Assembly (NCBI GenBank): GCA_965230485.1
Contig: CBDDLA010000001.1
Span: forward strand, 1-64,000
DNA length: 64,000 nt
Reading direction: 5' to 3'
Origin: Putridiphycobacter sp965230485
GTDB taxonomy: Bacteria; Bacteroidota; Bacteroidia; Flavobacteriales_D; Crocinitomicaceae
Position 1 is the first letter of the stretch. Each line of letters opens with the position of its first letter. The notes under the pieces are model-generated. The model made no database searches, was not told where the DNA came from, and saw only the letters and a program-made list of their open reading frames with translations. Both the position numbers and the translations under genes were made by a program. Shown in pieces: positions 33,939 to 41,743 of the stretch.

Positions 33939-34652
33939 CTATTTTTGAATAATTTCAGAGGCGCCAGAGGTACTCTTTTGAATTGTTTTTGGTGATCCAT
34001 AATACGTTAATTTACTCGCTCCAGATAAATTAATATTGAGTTTGCCATTCGAAGTAATACTGCTTTGGGATGCTCCTGAACCGTTAATAAAAACGTCTTC
34101 CGCAACCAATTTTTTGCCTTTCATTTTAGAGGCACCGCTAGAACTACTCGTCAATATTTTAGTTTCGCCGCTAATTTTTATTGAGGATGCACCTGATGAT
34201 TCTATCGCTAATTCGTTTGCATTAATTGAGATGACTTTTACCTTAGTAGCCCCCGATAAATCAAAACTTAAATTGGGATAAAAGCCTGTTTGAACAAAAA
34301 GTTCAGCTGCACCTGAACATGAAATTTTATTTAAGTCTTTAACCATTATTTGTACTTCGGCTATAACATCAGAGGCACTAAAATGCTCCATGTTGAGGTG
34401 GAGTGTATTACCTTTTTGATAGGTGTTAAGGTATTCTTTAAGGTTAGCGTTACATCTTATGTTTACACTTTCGGTATCGGCTTTAACGATATTTATTTTA
34501 TAAACATCAGAAGCAGAGATGGCTTTAAGTTCTGATACAGGGATTTCGAATTCAATTATTTCTCTACTTGGCCTAATCCTATTTTCAAATAAGCAACTGC
34601 TTAGTATAAAAATAATAACAGGCAAATATACTAAAGGTCTTCTGAGTCTCAT
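33939..34652 (-). CDS. Head-GIN domain lipoprotein (DUF2807)
   Basis: The signal peptide ends in a lipobox (FILSSC, residue 20). The rest is a right-handed beta-solenoid of the DUF2807/head-GIN type, with SGA/SGAS turns repeated about seven times (SCSGAAELFVQT, DLSGATKVKV, ESSGASSIKI, SSSGASKMKG, NGSGASQSSI, NLSGASKLTY, STSGASEIIQ). Length 237 is usual. These lipoproteins are abundant on Bacteroidota surfaces; the role is unclear, possibly structural or adhesive. It is monocistronic. Confidence 0.9.
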   Translation of the reverse strand: MRLRRPLVYLPVIIFILSSCLFENRIRPSREIIEFEIPVSELKAISASDVYKINIVKADTESVNIRCNANLKEYLNTYQKGNTLHLNMEHFSASDVIAEVQIMVKDLNKISCSGAAELFVQTGFYPNLSFDLSGATKVKVISINANELAIESSGASSIKISGETKILTSSSSGASKMKGKKLVAEDVFINGSGASQSSITSNGKLNINLSGASKLTYYGSPKTIQKSTSGASEIIQK

Positions 34653-34697
34653 TTTACGAATATTTTAGGGCATACCAAGATAATCAAATTTAATCCA

Positions 34698-34730
34698 ATA
34701 AAAAAACAGACTCCACCGCGGAGTCTGTTT
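34698..34730 (-). terminator. Terminator of the 34.8 kb lipoprotein gene
   Basis: AAACAGACTCC (34704-34714) pairs perfectly with GGAGTCTGTTT (34720-34730) around a 5-base loop. On the minus strand it is followed by a run of T. It lies 25 bases downstream of the lipoprotein stop codon. Confidence 0.85.
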
Positions 34731-34754
34731 AAAACCAATAATATATTATGAAAA

Positions 34755-35636
34755 CTATCTTGTTGCTGTTCCTGAAGGATTTGTGTTAGAAGCGTTATTG
34801 GTCATATCATATGCTACGTGATCGGTTGCACTAGCTGCAACTTCACCAACTAATGGTTTCAATAAAAATGGATTTGCACTGTTATCTGGTGAAGGTTCAA
34901 CAGAAATAACGACTGTTTTGCCAGCCAAATCAGTTGGGAAAGTTTGACCTGAAGGAGCGTTGGCTAAAAAATCTTCTCCTGGGAAAGGAGGACCTACCAT
35001 AGCTCCACTATATGGTGCGGCATCATCAGCTGCTGTCCAAGAGGTAAATGTTCCTGTAGAGATAGGTGAACCATCAATAACTGCCCACCCTTCATAAGCC
35101 CACCCTGCAGGTAAGACTGGCAAATCAAGCCCAGCCATAGATGATCCAGAGCTATTGTCGATCCACCATACACCACTGTTTTCGTTATTCATTTCACCAT
35201 CAGTAGGTGTGGCTAGAATATAAGTTCCGGTTGCTGATGCAAAGTCAGTACCTAAAGCGGAACTGTGCTTAACAGTTAAGCTAGCATTATTGTCAGAAAA
35301 ATCTCCTGCTAGAATATGAATGTCAGCCGGAGCCGGATCCGGATCGTTTGCTGGTTCAATGGTTAAAACAAATGTAGAAGCATCCTCAAGGTTCTTTTGA
35401 TTAACCTCAAAGGTTGTTTCTGATAAATTCCCAGCATCATCTACATCAAAGATACCTGTACTAATGGCTTCACCATCTACAATGATCCAGCCTTCATATC
35501 TGGCTTCACTACCTAGGTTTTCTAATCCTGTTATATTTAATGCCAGATCAACCGATTTGTTTTTTTTGCAGCTTGCTAACGCCATGCCTATTGCTAGTAT
35601 AGACATTAAAATAATTTTAGTTTTTTTCATATTCAA
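34755..35636 (-). CDS. Lipoprotein with duplicated anti-sigma-K-like (RskA C-terminal) domain
   Basis: The signal peptide ends with a lipobox (MALASC, near residue 23) followed by KKNKSV. Two copies of one domain follow. The first has ARYEGWIIVDGEAISTGIFDV (split as ARYEGWIIVDG, EAISTGIFDV), with VLTIEPANDPDPAPADIHILAGDF near its end. The second has WAYEGWAVIDGSPISTGTFTSW (split as WAYEGWAVIDG, SPISTGTFTSW), with VVISVEPSPDNSANPFLLKPL near its end. The pattern matches the C-terminal domain of anti-sigma-K factors, but here without cytoplasmic or membrane parts. It is probably a surface sensor or binding protein; function unknown. Confidence 0.75.
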   Translation of the reverse strand: MNMKKTKIILMSILAIGMALASCKKNKSVDLALNITGLENLGSEARYEGWIIVDGEAISTGIFDVDDAGNLSETTFEVNQKNLEDASTFVLTIEPANDPDPAPADIHILAGDFSDNNASLTVKHSSALGTDFASATGTYILATPTDGEMNNENSGVWWIDNSSGSSMAGLDLPVLPAGWAYEGWAVIDGSPISTGTFTSWTAADDAAPYSGAMVGPPFPGEDFLANAPSGQTFPTDLAGKTVVISVEPSPDNSANPFLLKPLVGEVAASATDHVAYDMTNNASNTNPSGTATR

Positions 35637-35754
35637 TTTTTAATGATTATGAAAATTTGACGCCGCATCTACAGCAGCCTTGCACCGTTGGTATTTTTGT
35701 TAACCTACGTTATGATTTTAAGAATTTTGTAAGGAAATGGATTTGAAGCAAGCT

Positions 35755-36795
35755 TTATACTTTCGACTGTCCTGAAAGAAGCTTAGCCAAGAACTGAGTA
35801 CTTTTAAATTGCTCCAGAATAATTTTAATAAAAACAGTGATAGGGATAGAAAGAATCATACCTGGAACCCCCCAGATGAATCCCCAAAACATTAACATGA
35901 CTAAAACTGTAATGATGTTTATTGAGAAGGATTTCCCCATAAAAATAGGCTCAAGAATAGAACCAAATAAAACTTGAGCTCCAGTTATGCTAGCAATAAA
36001 AAAAGCTAAGCCAGCCGTTGGATCCAATTCTACTAAGGCAAATATGGTCAATAATATGACGGTAATAAATGAACCAATCATTTGAATGAAGTTGATAATA
36101 AAGGCAAAAATGCCCCAAAAAATAGGGAAACTAACGTCAAAGAAGTAGCAGGCCAATCCAGTTACAATTCCTGTTCCTAAACTTACAAAAAACTTCACCT
36201 TTATAAAGGTAATTAGATCATCTTCAATTTTAATAAATGTTTTAATAGAGGCATGGCGCTGCTTAATTAATACGTTATGCATAACCTGTTGTACATTGAT
36301 AGATTCTGCCAACCATAAAATGGTGAAAAATGCAGTCATTAAAGTCATGGTAATAGTGCTGCCAACATTTTTTAGAATGGGTCCAACGCTAGCTGCCATT
36401 GACGACTTGCTAAAAAATTGTCCAATTAAATTAGAATCAGTTTCCAAATCAAATCCAAAAACACCTTCTGACCAAATTAAAATTTCACTTAACTTCAATT
36501 GTGCTTTTGCAAGAAAAGCGTCTTGAGTTGCTAATATTTCGCGACTAGATAATTGAATTAATTGCGTGGCTAAATAAAGAGCAATTGAAATAATTAGAAC
36601 AACAATAATAATGCTTATGGTCTTATTAATCCCTCTTTTTTCTAACCAACGCATCAGTGGCAAGAAAAGTAGGCTAATAAACATTGACATGATTAGTGGA
36701 ATAAAGATAAACGACAAAGTTTTTAGTATGAAAAAAATAAGAGGAATAACAATTATGAGTAATAATACGTTGGTAGTTCTTGTTTTGCTTAGCAT
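35755..36795 (-). CDS. AI-2E family transporter (PerM/YdiK-like)
   Basis: This is an integral membrane protein with about eight helices in 346 residues. The N-terminal pair (LIIVIPLIFFILKTL, FIPLIMSMFISLLFLPLMRWLEKRG), the central amphipathic region and the C-terminal helices with PIFWGIFAFIINFIQMIGS and EPIFMGKSFSINIITVLVMLMFWGFIWG are characteristic. The last reads in pieces as EPIFMGKSFSIN and MFWGFIWGVPG. Members include the autoinducer-2 exporter TqsA and putative Na+/H+ antiporters; substrate is unknown. A -7 element lies 26 bases upstream. Confidence 0.9.
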   Translation of the reverse strand: MLSKTRTTNVLLLIIVIPLIFFILKTLSFIFIPLIMSMFISLLFLPLMRWLEKRGINKTISIIIVVLIISIALYLATQLIQLSSREILATQDAFLAKAQLKLSEILIWSEGVFGFDLETDSNLIGQFFSKSSMAASVGPILKNVGSTITMTLMTAFFTILWLAESINVQQVMHNVLIKQRHASIKTFIKIEDDLITFIKVKFFVSLGTGIVTGLACYFFDVSFPIFWGIFAFIINFIQMIGSFITVILLTIFALVELDPTAGLAFFIASITGAQVLFGSILEPIFMGKSFSINIITVLVMLMFWGFIWGVPGMILSIPITVFIKIILEQFKSTQFLAKLLSGQSKV

Positions 36796-36821
36796 CTAAT
36801 CGATCAATGTTTTAAAGGGGG

Positions 36822-36829
36822 CAAATTTA
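36822..36829 (-). promoter_or_regulatory. -7 element of the AI-2E-family gene
   Basis: On the minus strand this reads TAAATTTG, matching TAnnTTTG, 26 bases upstream of the ATG at 36795. No -33 TTG is visible at the right spacing. Confidence 0.4.
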
Positions 36830-37011
36830 CGCCATATTCTTTGATTAATAAGACATTTTAACAAAAAATAGAATACTCAATCAGAATGATTTCGTCACCT
36901 TTAAGATTGTTTTTTTGATAAAAATCAATTTTAATTGAACCGTCGTGTAATTTTTGAGTACTACACTTGAATAATTGAATTAGTGCACCAATTCCTAAAT
37001 TTTTAAACATT

Positions 37012-38178
37012 ATGAAAACAATATTTTTATTAACGACTTTTTTGTGTTTGACCTTTTGTTTCGGACAAAAACCGGAAAAAGTATACAGCATTGTAAAAGA
37101 ACTTAAAAGCGAAGAATGGTATAAAACACAGTCCGATTTATGGGAAAAAGAAACCAAAAAAAATAAAAAGAATGCGGAGGCATGGTACAATTATTTTTCA
37201 GCAAACAGGGCGCTAAAGAACATTAGTTGGGGAGATTCGAAAAAAACGGAATACTATTTTAAAATATGTGACACCATTACTAAAGATGCCTACAAGGCAG
37301 TACCAAACTCTTTTGAAGCGAATCATATGATTTGGTGGCATAGCTTCAGTGACCCCGAAAAATTTTCATACCTCGAAAAGGCGTATAATATTAACCCATT
37401 AGACGTCAGGACTTATAGAGATATGATGACACATTACGCGCTAAAGTTAGATGAAGATAAAGTTAAAGTGTTTGCGGAAAAAATATACAAAGTAAATGAA
37501 ATGCCTGGAGCTACTTATAACTGGGCATATAATCTATTGGCAGAGGTTGAACCCAATGCCATTATTTTCACAGCTGGAGATAATGATACTTATTTACCTT
37601 GGATCGTTCAAAAAGTCTTCGGTTTTAGAGAAGATGTTACGATCTTAAATACGAGTCTTTTGTTTCTGGAAGATTACAGGAAAAAATTGTTTGATAAATT
37701 GAATTTAGAGCCTTTCAAAGAGCCAATTGATAGTGTAAAACCGCAAGAGGTGTACCCCATGCTACAAAAAGCCATGTTTGAACATGTGTTTAGCTATAAA
37801 GATCAATATCCCATGTATGTTTCCAGTACAGCAATCCACCAGTTTAAGAAAAACTTTGAATCCAATTTATATGTTACTGGACTAACGTATCAATATTGTG
37901 AGGGAGACATTGATAATATTGCATTAATCAAACGTAATTATGAAAAACGTTATTTACTTGACTATCTAAGTGAGAGCTTTAGTTTTCATCAGCTTGATAA
38001 AAAATCAGACGATTTTAACCTTCACTATTTACAAGCTTTTGTTAAGCTTCATAAGCACTATATAGATGCTGAAGAAAATGAAAAAGCAGAACAATTAAAA
38101 AATATTATTTTGGAAATTGCACGAAAAGGAGGACAGGAAGAAAGCATGAAAGAATGGATAAATGAGTATGACAAATAA
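37012..38178 (+). CDS. Secreted TPR-like protein with a DUF2723 C-terminal-like module
   Basis: The signal peptide is MKTIFLLTTFLCLTFCFG. Residues ~25-165 are helical TPR-like units (KNAEAWYNYFSANRAL, YLEKAYNINPLDVRTYRDMM). Residues ~185-260 contain AIIFTAGDNDTYLPWIVQK followed by REDVTILNTSLL. These resemble the soluble C-terminal part of Bacteroidota DUF2723 (GT39-like) membrane proteins, where a GDNDT motif is followed by WYxQxVxGxRxDV. The membrane domain is absent here. It is 18 bases upstream of a sigma factor gene, so probably in an operon with the sigma/anti-sigma pair. Function is unknown. Confidence 0.7.
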   Translation: MKTIFLLTTFLCLTFCFGQKPEKVYSIVKELKSEEWYKTQSDLWEKETKKNKKNAEAWYNYFSANRALKNISWGDSKKTEYYFKICDTITKDAYKAVPNSFEANHMIWWHSFSDPEKFSYLEKAYNINPLDVRTYRDMMTHYALKLDEDKVKVFAEKIYKVNEMPGATYNWAYNLLAEVEPNAIIFTAGDNDTYLPWIVQKVFGFREDVTILNTSLLFLEDYRKKLFDKLNLEPFKEPIDSVKPQEVYPMLQKAMFEHVFSYKDQYPMYVSSTAIHQFKKNFESNLYVTGLTYQYCEGDIDNIALIKRNYEKRYLLDYLSESFSFHQLDKKSDDFNLHYLQAFVKLHKHYIDAEENEKAEQLKNIILEIARKGGQEESMKEWINEYDK

Positions 38179-38196
38179 GTAAAGTAAGCATTACTT

Positions 38197-38793
38197 ATGA
38201 AGTTTTTGAGTATTAATATCAATCATTTATCGGATGAAGCCTTGATGGGTCGTTTAATAGAGAAAAACGACCCTAAGGCGTTAACTGAGCTTTACAATCG
38301 GTATGGGCAAAAGTTGCTAGGCTATTTTATCAACATGTTTAAGGGCGATATAGAAAAAGCTGAAGATTTTTTGCATGATCTGTTCATCAAGCTCATGGAT
38401 AAAAAACATTTGTTTAATACCGATCGGAAATTTTATGCCTGGATATTTACGATCGCCAGCAATATGTGTAAAACAGAATTTCGTCAACCCATCGTAAGAA
38501 GTTTATCAAATAATACTGAGTCAGAAGTTTTCGGCCAACTAGACGATAGTAAAATGGATAGCAAAGCCTTTAAAGATGATTTGAAATATCATATAGATCA
38601 ACTGTCGCACGACCATAAGGTTGTTTTTATTTTAAGGTATCATCAAAATTTCAACCTAAAAGACATTGCTGAGATTACTGAAACTAATTATGGAACGGTC
38701 AAGTCTCGGTTATTTTATGCCACACAAAAAATTACTCAATCATTAAAAGATTATCAACCTGAAAATGATAGTCCTCAATTTAAAACGAATTGA
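38197..38793 (+). CDS. ECF-type sigma-70 family RNA polymerase sigma factor
   Basis: Sigma region 2 is seen as LTELYNRYGQKLLGYFINMF and AEDFLHDLFIKLM through FYAWIFTIASNMCKTEFR (residues ~25-95). Region 4 is KVVFILRYHQNFNLKDIAEIT and YGTVKSRLFYATQKI (~145-185). Length 198 is typical of ECF factors. It lies between a secreted TPR-like protein and a membrane protein overlapping its stop codon, which looks like its anti-sigma factor. The regulon is unknown. Confidence 0.93.
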   Translation: MKFLSININHLSDEALMGRLIEKNDPKALTELYNRYGQKLLGYFINMFKGDIEKAEDFLHDLFIKLMDKKHLFNTDRKFYAWIFTIASNMCKTEFRQPIVRSLSNNTESEVFGQLDDSKMDSKAFKDDLKYHIDQLSHDHKVVFILRYHQNFNLKDIAEITETNYGTVKSRLFYATQKITQSLKDYQPENDSPQFKTN

Positions 38794-38795
38794 AT

Positions 38796-39383
38796 ATGGA
38801 AAATGAAAAAAAAATTGAACAGATTCATGAACTTTGCGAAAAGTTTGACTTTGACTCATTATCTGAAGCAGAAAAACAAACGGTGCTTTCAGTCATGACC
38901 GCAGATGATTATATGGCACAAAGACGGATTATTTTAGCGTCTATTTCATTATTTGCTGATGCAAATCTACATCAACCAAAACCATTAGTTATTGAAAAAG
39001 AGGCGCATTTTTTAACTAAACCCATTCCGTTATATAAAGCTTTGGTTGGTATCGCGGCTATGGCTTTACTGATGTTACTCATTATTCCATTTAATCAAAA
39101 CGGAATAGCAAAACCAACTATAAAATATGTCACCTTGCACGATACCATTGAAACTAAAGTTATTCAAGTCGATACTATCGAAAAAGTGATTGAAAAACCA
39201 ATACTGAAGCAGAAATTAGTATACGTCAATAATAACCAATGGTCAAACTACAAAGAGGCTCCAAGATTATTAGAGGTCCCAAGACAAAATCAGGACCTAA
39301 GCTTTTCTGTTAAAACAATTCAGAATAAGGGTACTTCAATGAAGGATGACACACTTTTTTTTGACTTACCTATAGTGTATTAG
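38796..39383 (+). CDS. Putative anti-sigma factor (single-pass membrane protein)
   Basis: The start is ATG 38796, two bases after the sigma factor stop; an in-frame TTG at 38790 is unlikely. The cytoplasmic N-terminus (~1-90) is helical with CEKFDFDSLSEAEKQTVLS, a pattern like anti-sigma N-terminal domains. One membrane helix (LVGIAAMALLMLLIIPF, ~95-112) follows, then an extended extracytoplasmic tail with repeated TIEKVIEKPI strands. No zinc-binding HxxxCxxC motif is seen. The anti-sigma assignment rests on position and topology. Its stop shares TTAG with the convergent DCC gene. Confidence 0.75.
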   Translation: MENEKKIEQIHELCEKFDFDSLSEAEKQTVLSVMTADDYMAQRRIILASISLFADANLHQPKPLVIEKEAHFLTKPIPLYKALVGIAAMALLMLLIIPFNQNGIAKPTIKYVTLHDTIETKVIQVDTIEKVIEKPILKQKLVYVNNNQWSNYKEAPRLLEVPRQNQDLSFSVKTIQNKGTSMKDDTLFFDLPIVY

Positions 39384-39778
39384 GTCAAAAACATTTTTTT
39401 TTCACTTTCTGTTGGTAAGGCACAAAATCCGTCACGAAGTTTGTGTCTGTTACGACTGATTATTGAATAAATACCATCTCTAATAAACCGAGGCACAATA
39501 TAACCTACGGCTAAAAGTCTGTATGGAAACTTTAGTGCTCTGCTTAATTTCAATATAGCTGTTGACTTTTGATATATCTTATCATTTTTAATTACGTAAA
39601 TCGTTTCCATTGAAATTGAAATGTCAAATGGGTTTAATAATTCCTTTGCTTTTTCGGATTGAAGCGCAACAAAAAGAAACGAGTCGTGCCTTCTGTGGTT
39701 GAGAATAAATTGAACAGAGCCATTACAAAAGCCACAATCACCATCATAGAAAACAATTAAAACATCAGCAGACTTCAT
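39380..39778 (-). CDS. DCC family (DUF393) thiol-disulfide oxidoreductase-like protein
   Basis: This is a 132-residue protein with the DCC family N-terminus VFYDGDCGFCNGSV, where Cys15 and Cys18 form a CxxC-like pair. SFLFVALQSEKAKELL and the conserved later segment LRALKFPYRLLAVGYIVPR, here LSRALKFPYRLLAVGYIVP, follow. The family is thioredoxin-like and uncharacterised, with redox function inferred from the CGFC motif. It stands alone on the minus strand and converges on the anti-sigma gene with a 4-base overlap. Confidence 0.92.
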   Translation of the reverse strand: MKSADVLIVFYDGDCGFCNGSVQFILNHRRHDSFLFVALQSEKAKELLNPFDISISMETIYVIKNDKIYQKSTAILKLSRALKFPYRLLAVGYIVPRFIRDGIYSIISRNRHKLRDGFCALPTESEKKMFLT

Positions 39779-39836
39779 TGCATCAAAATTACTAAATTTA
39801 AAACGTTAAATGATAATTAAAGTAAATTGAAAATAG

Positions 39837-40517
39837 ATGAAAATTGGAATACTATTATCTGGGTCAGGAGTGTATGATGGCTCAGAAATTCAAGAGTCCG
39901 TTCTAGCTATGCTAGCCATTGAGGAATTGGGAGCATCCTATCAATGCATTAGTATTGACAAGCACCAAAAGCATGTCATTAATCATCTCACAGGTGAAGA
40001 AATGGATGAAGCTCGAAATATGAAAATAGAATCTGCCAGAATTGCAAGGGGAGAAGTGATTGATATTTCAGAAGCGTCACCTTCAACCATAGATGCCTTA
40101 GTAATGCCCGGCGGATTTGGTGCAGCCAAAAATTTTACATCTTGGGCCTTTGATGGTCCTGATGGAGATATTTTGCCTGAAGTCAAACTCTTAATTGTAA
40201 ATATGGTAAATGCTGGTAAACCGATATGTGGCTTATGCGTCAGCCCGGTAGTTATTGCAAAAGCATTAGAAGGCTCCTCTATTCAACCTGCGCTTACTTT
40301 AGGATCGTCCTCAGAAGGATCTCCATACGATATTAATGGGTTTCATGCGGGGTTAGAGGCAACAGGAGCATCTGTTTCAGAAAAAACAGTGAGAGAAATT
40401 CAAGAAGATACTCATCATAAAATTGTGACTGCCCCATGCTATATGATGGACGCCTCCATTCTAGATATTCGACAAAATATAAAAATGGCCATTGAACGCA
40501 CCGTTGAATTAATTTAG
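39837..40517 (+). CDS. elbB: Isoprenoid biosynthesis glyoxalase ElbB (DJ-1/PfpI superfamily)
   Basis: ElbB is a class I glutamine-amidotransferase-like protein with reported glyoxalase activity, linked to isoprenoid production. Diagnostic segments are ILLSGSGVYDGSEIQESV at the N-terminus, the VMPGGFGAAKNFTSWAFDG block near residue 90 and the nucleophile elbow GKPICGLCVSPV with Cys residues near 132-135. At 226 residues it is complete. The stop shares TTAG with the convergent PH-like gene. Confidence 0.95.
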   Translation: MKIGILLSGSGVYDGSEIQESVLAMLAIEELGASYQCISIDKHQKHVINHLTGEEMDEARNMKIESARIARGEVIDISEASPSTIDALVMPGGFGAAKNFTSWAFDGPDGDILPEVKLLIVNMVNAGKPICGLCVSPVVIAKALEGSSIQPALTLGSSSEGSPYDINGFHAGLEATGASVSEKTVREIQEDTHHKIVTAPCYMMDASILDIRQNIKMAIERTVELI

Positions 40518-40942
40518 GAGGTTAATGTAATTTGAGCATTTATTTCTAAAATAGAATCAAGAAAGGCTTTAGGATGAACAGGTGTGATATATAAATCAGA
40601 ATGAGAAGAAGAGGAGATAATAATACCGTTCCTAGCCAAGCCAAACTTTAAACCAACAAAACTAGTTCTGTTGAGGGTGATTTTTTCTATGTTTTCAATC
40701 TCAATTTTTCCCTTAAATGGTCCAGAATTAAATTTCAGTATTCTTTTATCAATCACATAGTATGTATGATGCCAGACCCAAATCAATAAGCCGGTTACGG
40801 TCATAATAACCAGTAGCCCAATCAAAAATTCTAAAGTAAATCCATTTTGCTGATAAACAAAAGCCATTGGCGCAAAACAGATAAAAATTGAACCAAATAA
40901 TAAGGTCCTAAAAAAATTATCTCGACGACTGGGAATTTTCAT
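40514..40942 (-). CDS. Bacterial PH-like domain membrane protein
   Basis: Two membrane helices (LLFGSIFICFAPMAFVY and FLIGLLVIMTVTGLLIWV) are followed by a cytosolic domain with YYVIDKRILKFNSGPFKGKIEIENI, read as YYVIDKRILKFNSGPF and KGKIEIENIEKI. This is the typical bacterial PH (bPH_6-like) strand pattern. At 142 residues the protein is a minimal two-helix plus PH-like architecture found widely as sensors or scaffolds. Function is unknown. It is divergent from the SUFU gene and converges on elbB. Confidence 0.78.
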   Translation of the reverse strand: MKIPSRRDNFFRTLLFGSIFICFAPMAFVYQQNGFTLEFLIGLLVIMTVTGLLIWVWHHTYYVIDKRILKFNSGPFKGKIEIENIEKITLNRTSFVGLKFGLARNGIIISSSSHSDLYITPVHPKAFLDSILEINAQITLTS

Positions 40943-40996
40943 TCGGTTTATTTGTTATAAAGGTATGAAAAAACAACACATTTTTAAAAACAAAAG

Positions 40997-41004
40997 TATA
41001 TTTG
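40997..41004 (+). promoter_or_regulatory. -7 element of the SUFU-domain gene
   Basis: TATATTTG matches TAnnTTTG and ends four bases before the ATG at 41009. The transcript is therefore leaderless, or translation starts at the second ATG at 41018. Confidence 0.5.
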
Positions 41005-41008
41005 CCAA

Positions 41009-41641
41009 ATGGCAGAAATGAGTAATTTAGAGCAAGCTTACAAAGATGAAAAAGTGGCAGACTTTGGGAATGTCTCAGTACATCTTTTTAAGGCATCCAC
41101 TCATTCTTATGTTATTTTATATACCAAAGGCATGTCAGCCATTAATCAGCATGAACTTGCTGGTAAGTCAGAACAAATTCATGCCTTTGTCGAACTTTAT
41201 TTTTTATTACCCTCTTATTGGGATATAAATAAAGCCAATCAAAAATGGCCATTAGACGTTTTCAAAAGGCTAATAAATGCTCAAGTAGACAAGTCTACTT
41301 GGTTTGGGCCAGGTGATACATTAACGGCGCATTCCAAGGTTAAGGCTGGCAAGAATGATCAAGATACGATTGAGGCTTCTATTAATACACTTTTTAAGCA
41401 AAACCATTTTATATTGACAGAACCCATAACAGCAGAAAGCATGCTGAGTAATATATCACTTAAAAAAGAGCCCGTTAATTGGCTTGCTATTGTACCCATT
41501 TACCAAAAGGAATTTGACTATAAAAATAGTCGGTCAGCTTTAGAACTGATGTTGGCTTTTGAAAAAAAGCAAATCTCTGAATTGATTGATGAACATAGAC
41601 CAATAGCAATTAAAAAACGGTTTTTTGGATTGTTTTATTAA
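41009..41641 (+). CDS. Suppressor-of-fused (SUFU) domain protein
   Basis: This is a 210-residue cytosolic protein with the bacterial SUFU-like domain. It shows the VSVHLFKASTHSYVILYTKGMS strand block (read as VSVHLFKASTHS and YVILYTKGMS), then HAFVELYFLLPSYW, the WFGPGDTL turn and the final VNWLAIVPIYQKEFDY strands. SUFU-type proteins in bacteria are often immunity or adaptor-like; no toxin gene is adjacent here. The -7 element sits almost on the start codon; an alternative ATG is at 41018. A single gene is transcribed to the right. Confidence 0.85.
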   Translation: MAEMSNLEQAYKDEKVADFGNVSVHLFKASTHSYVILYTKGMSAINQHELAGKSEQIHAFVELYFLLPSYWDINKANQKWPLDVFKRLINAQVDKSTWFGPGDTLTAHSKVKAGKNDQDTIEASINTLFKQNHFILTEPITAESMLSNISLKKEPVNWLAIVPIYQKEFDYKNSRSALELMLAFEKKQISELIDEHRPIAIKKRFFGLFY

Positions 41642-41743
41642 TTAGGTTGGGCTATTTTCTAAATAGCCTTTTAAATTTTTAATAAAACCAAACGAAAACT
41701 TTTCTGAATGCGTTTATTCAAATAGTTTGCTATTCTGTTATTT

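Noticed and set aside
36858..37010. 50-codon minus-strand frame starting MFKNLGIGALIQ between the AI-2E gene and the secreted TPR-like gene
   Set aside because: Its start is one base from the divergent signal-peptide gene at 37012, so its promoter would have to lie inside that gene. The part upstream in the same frame is a shadow of the real gene. No homologous pattern was recognised.
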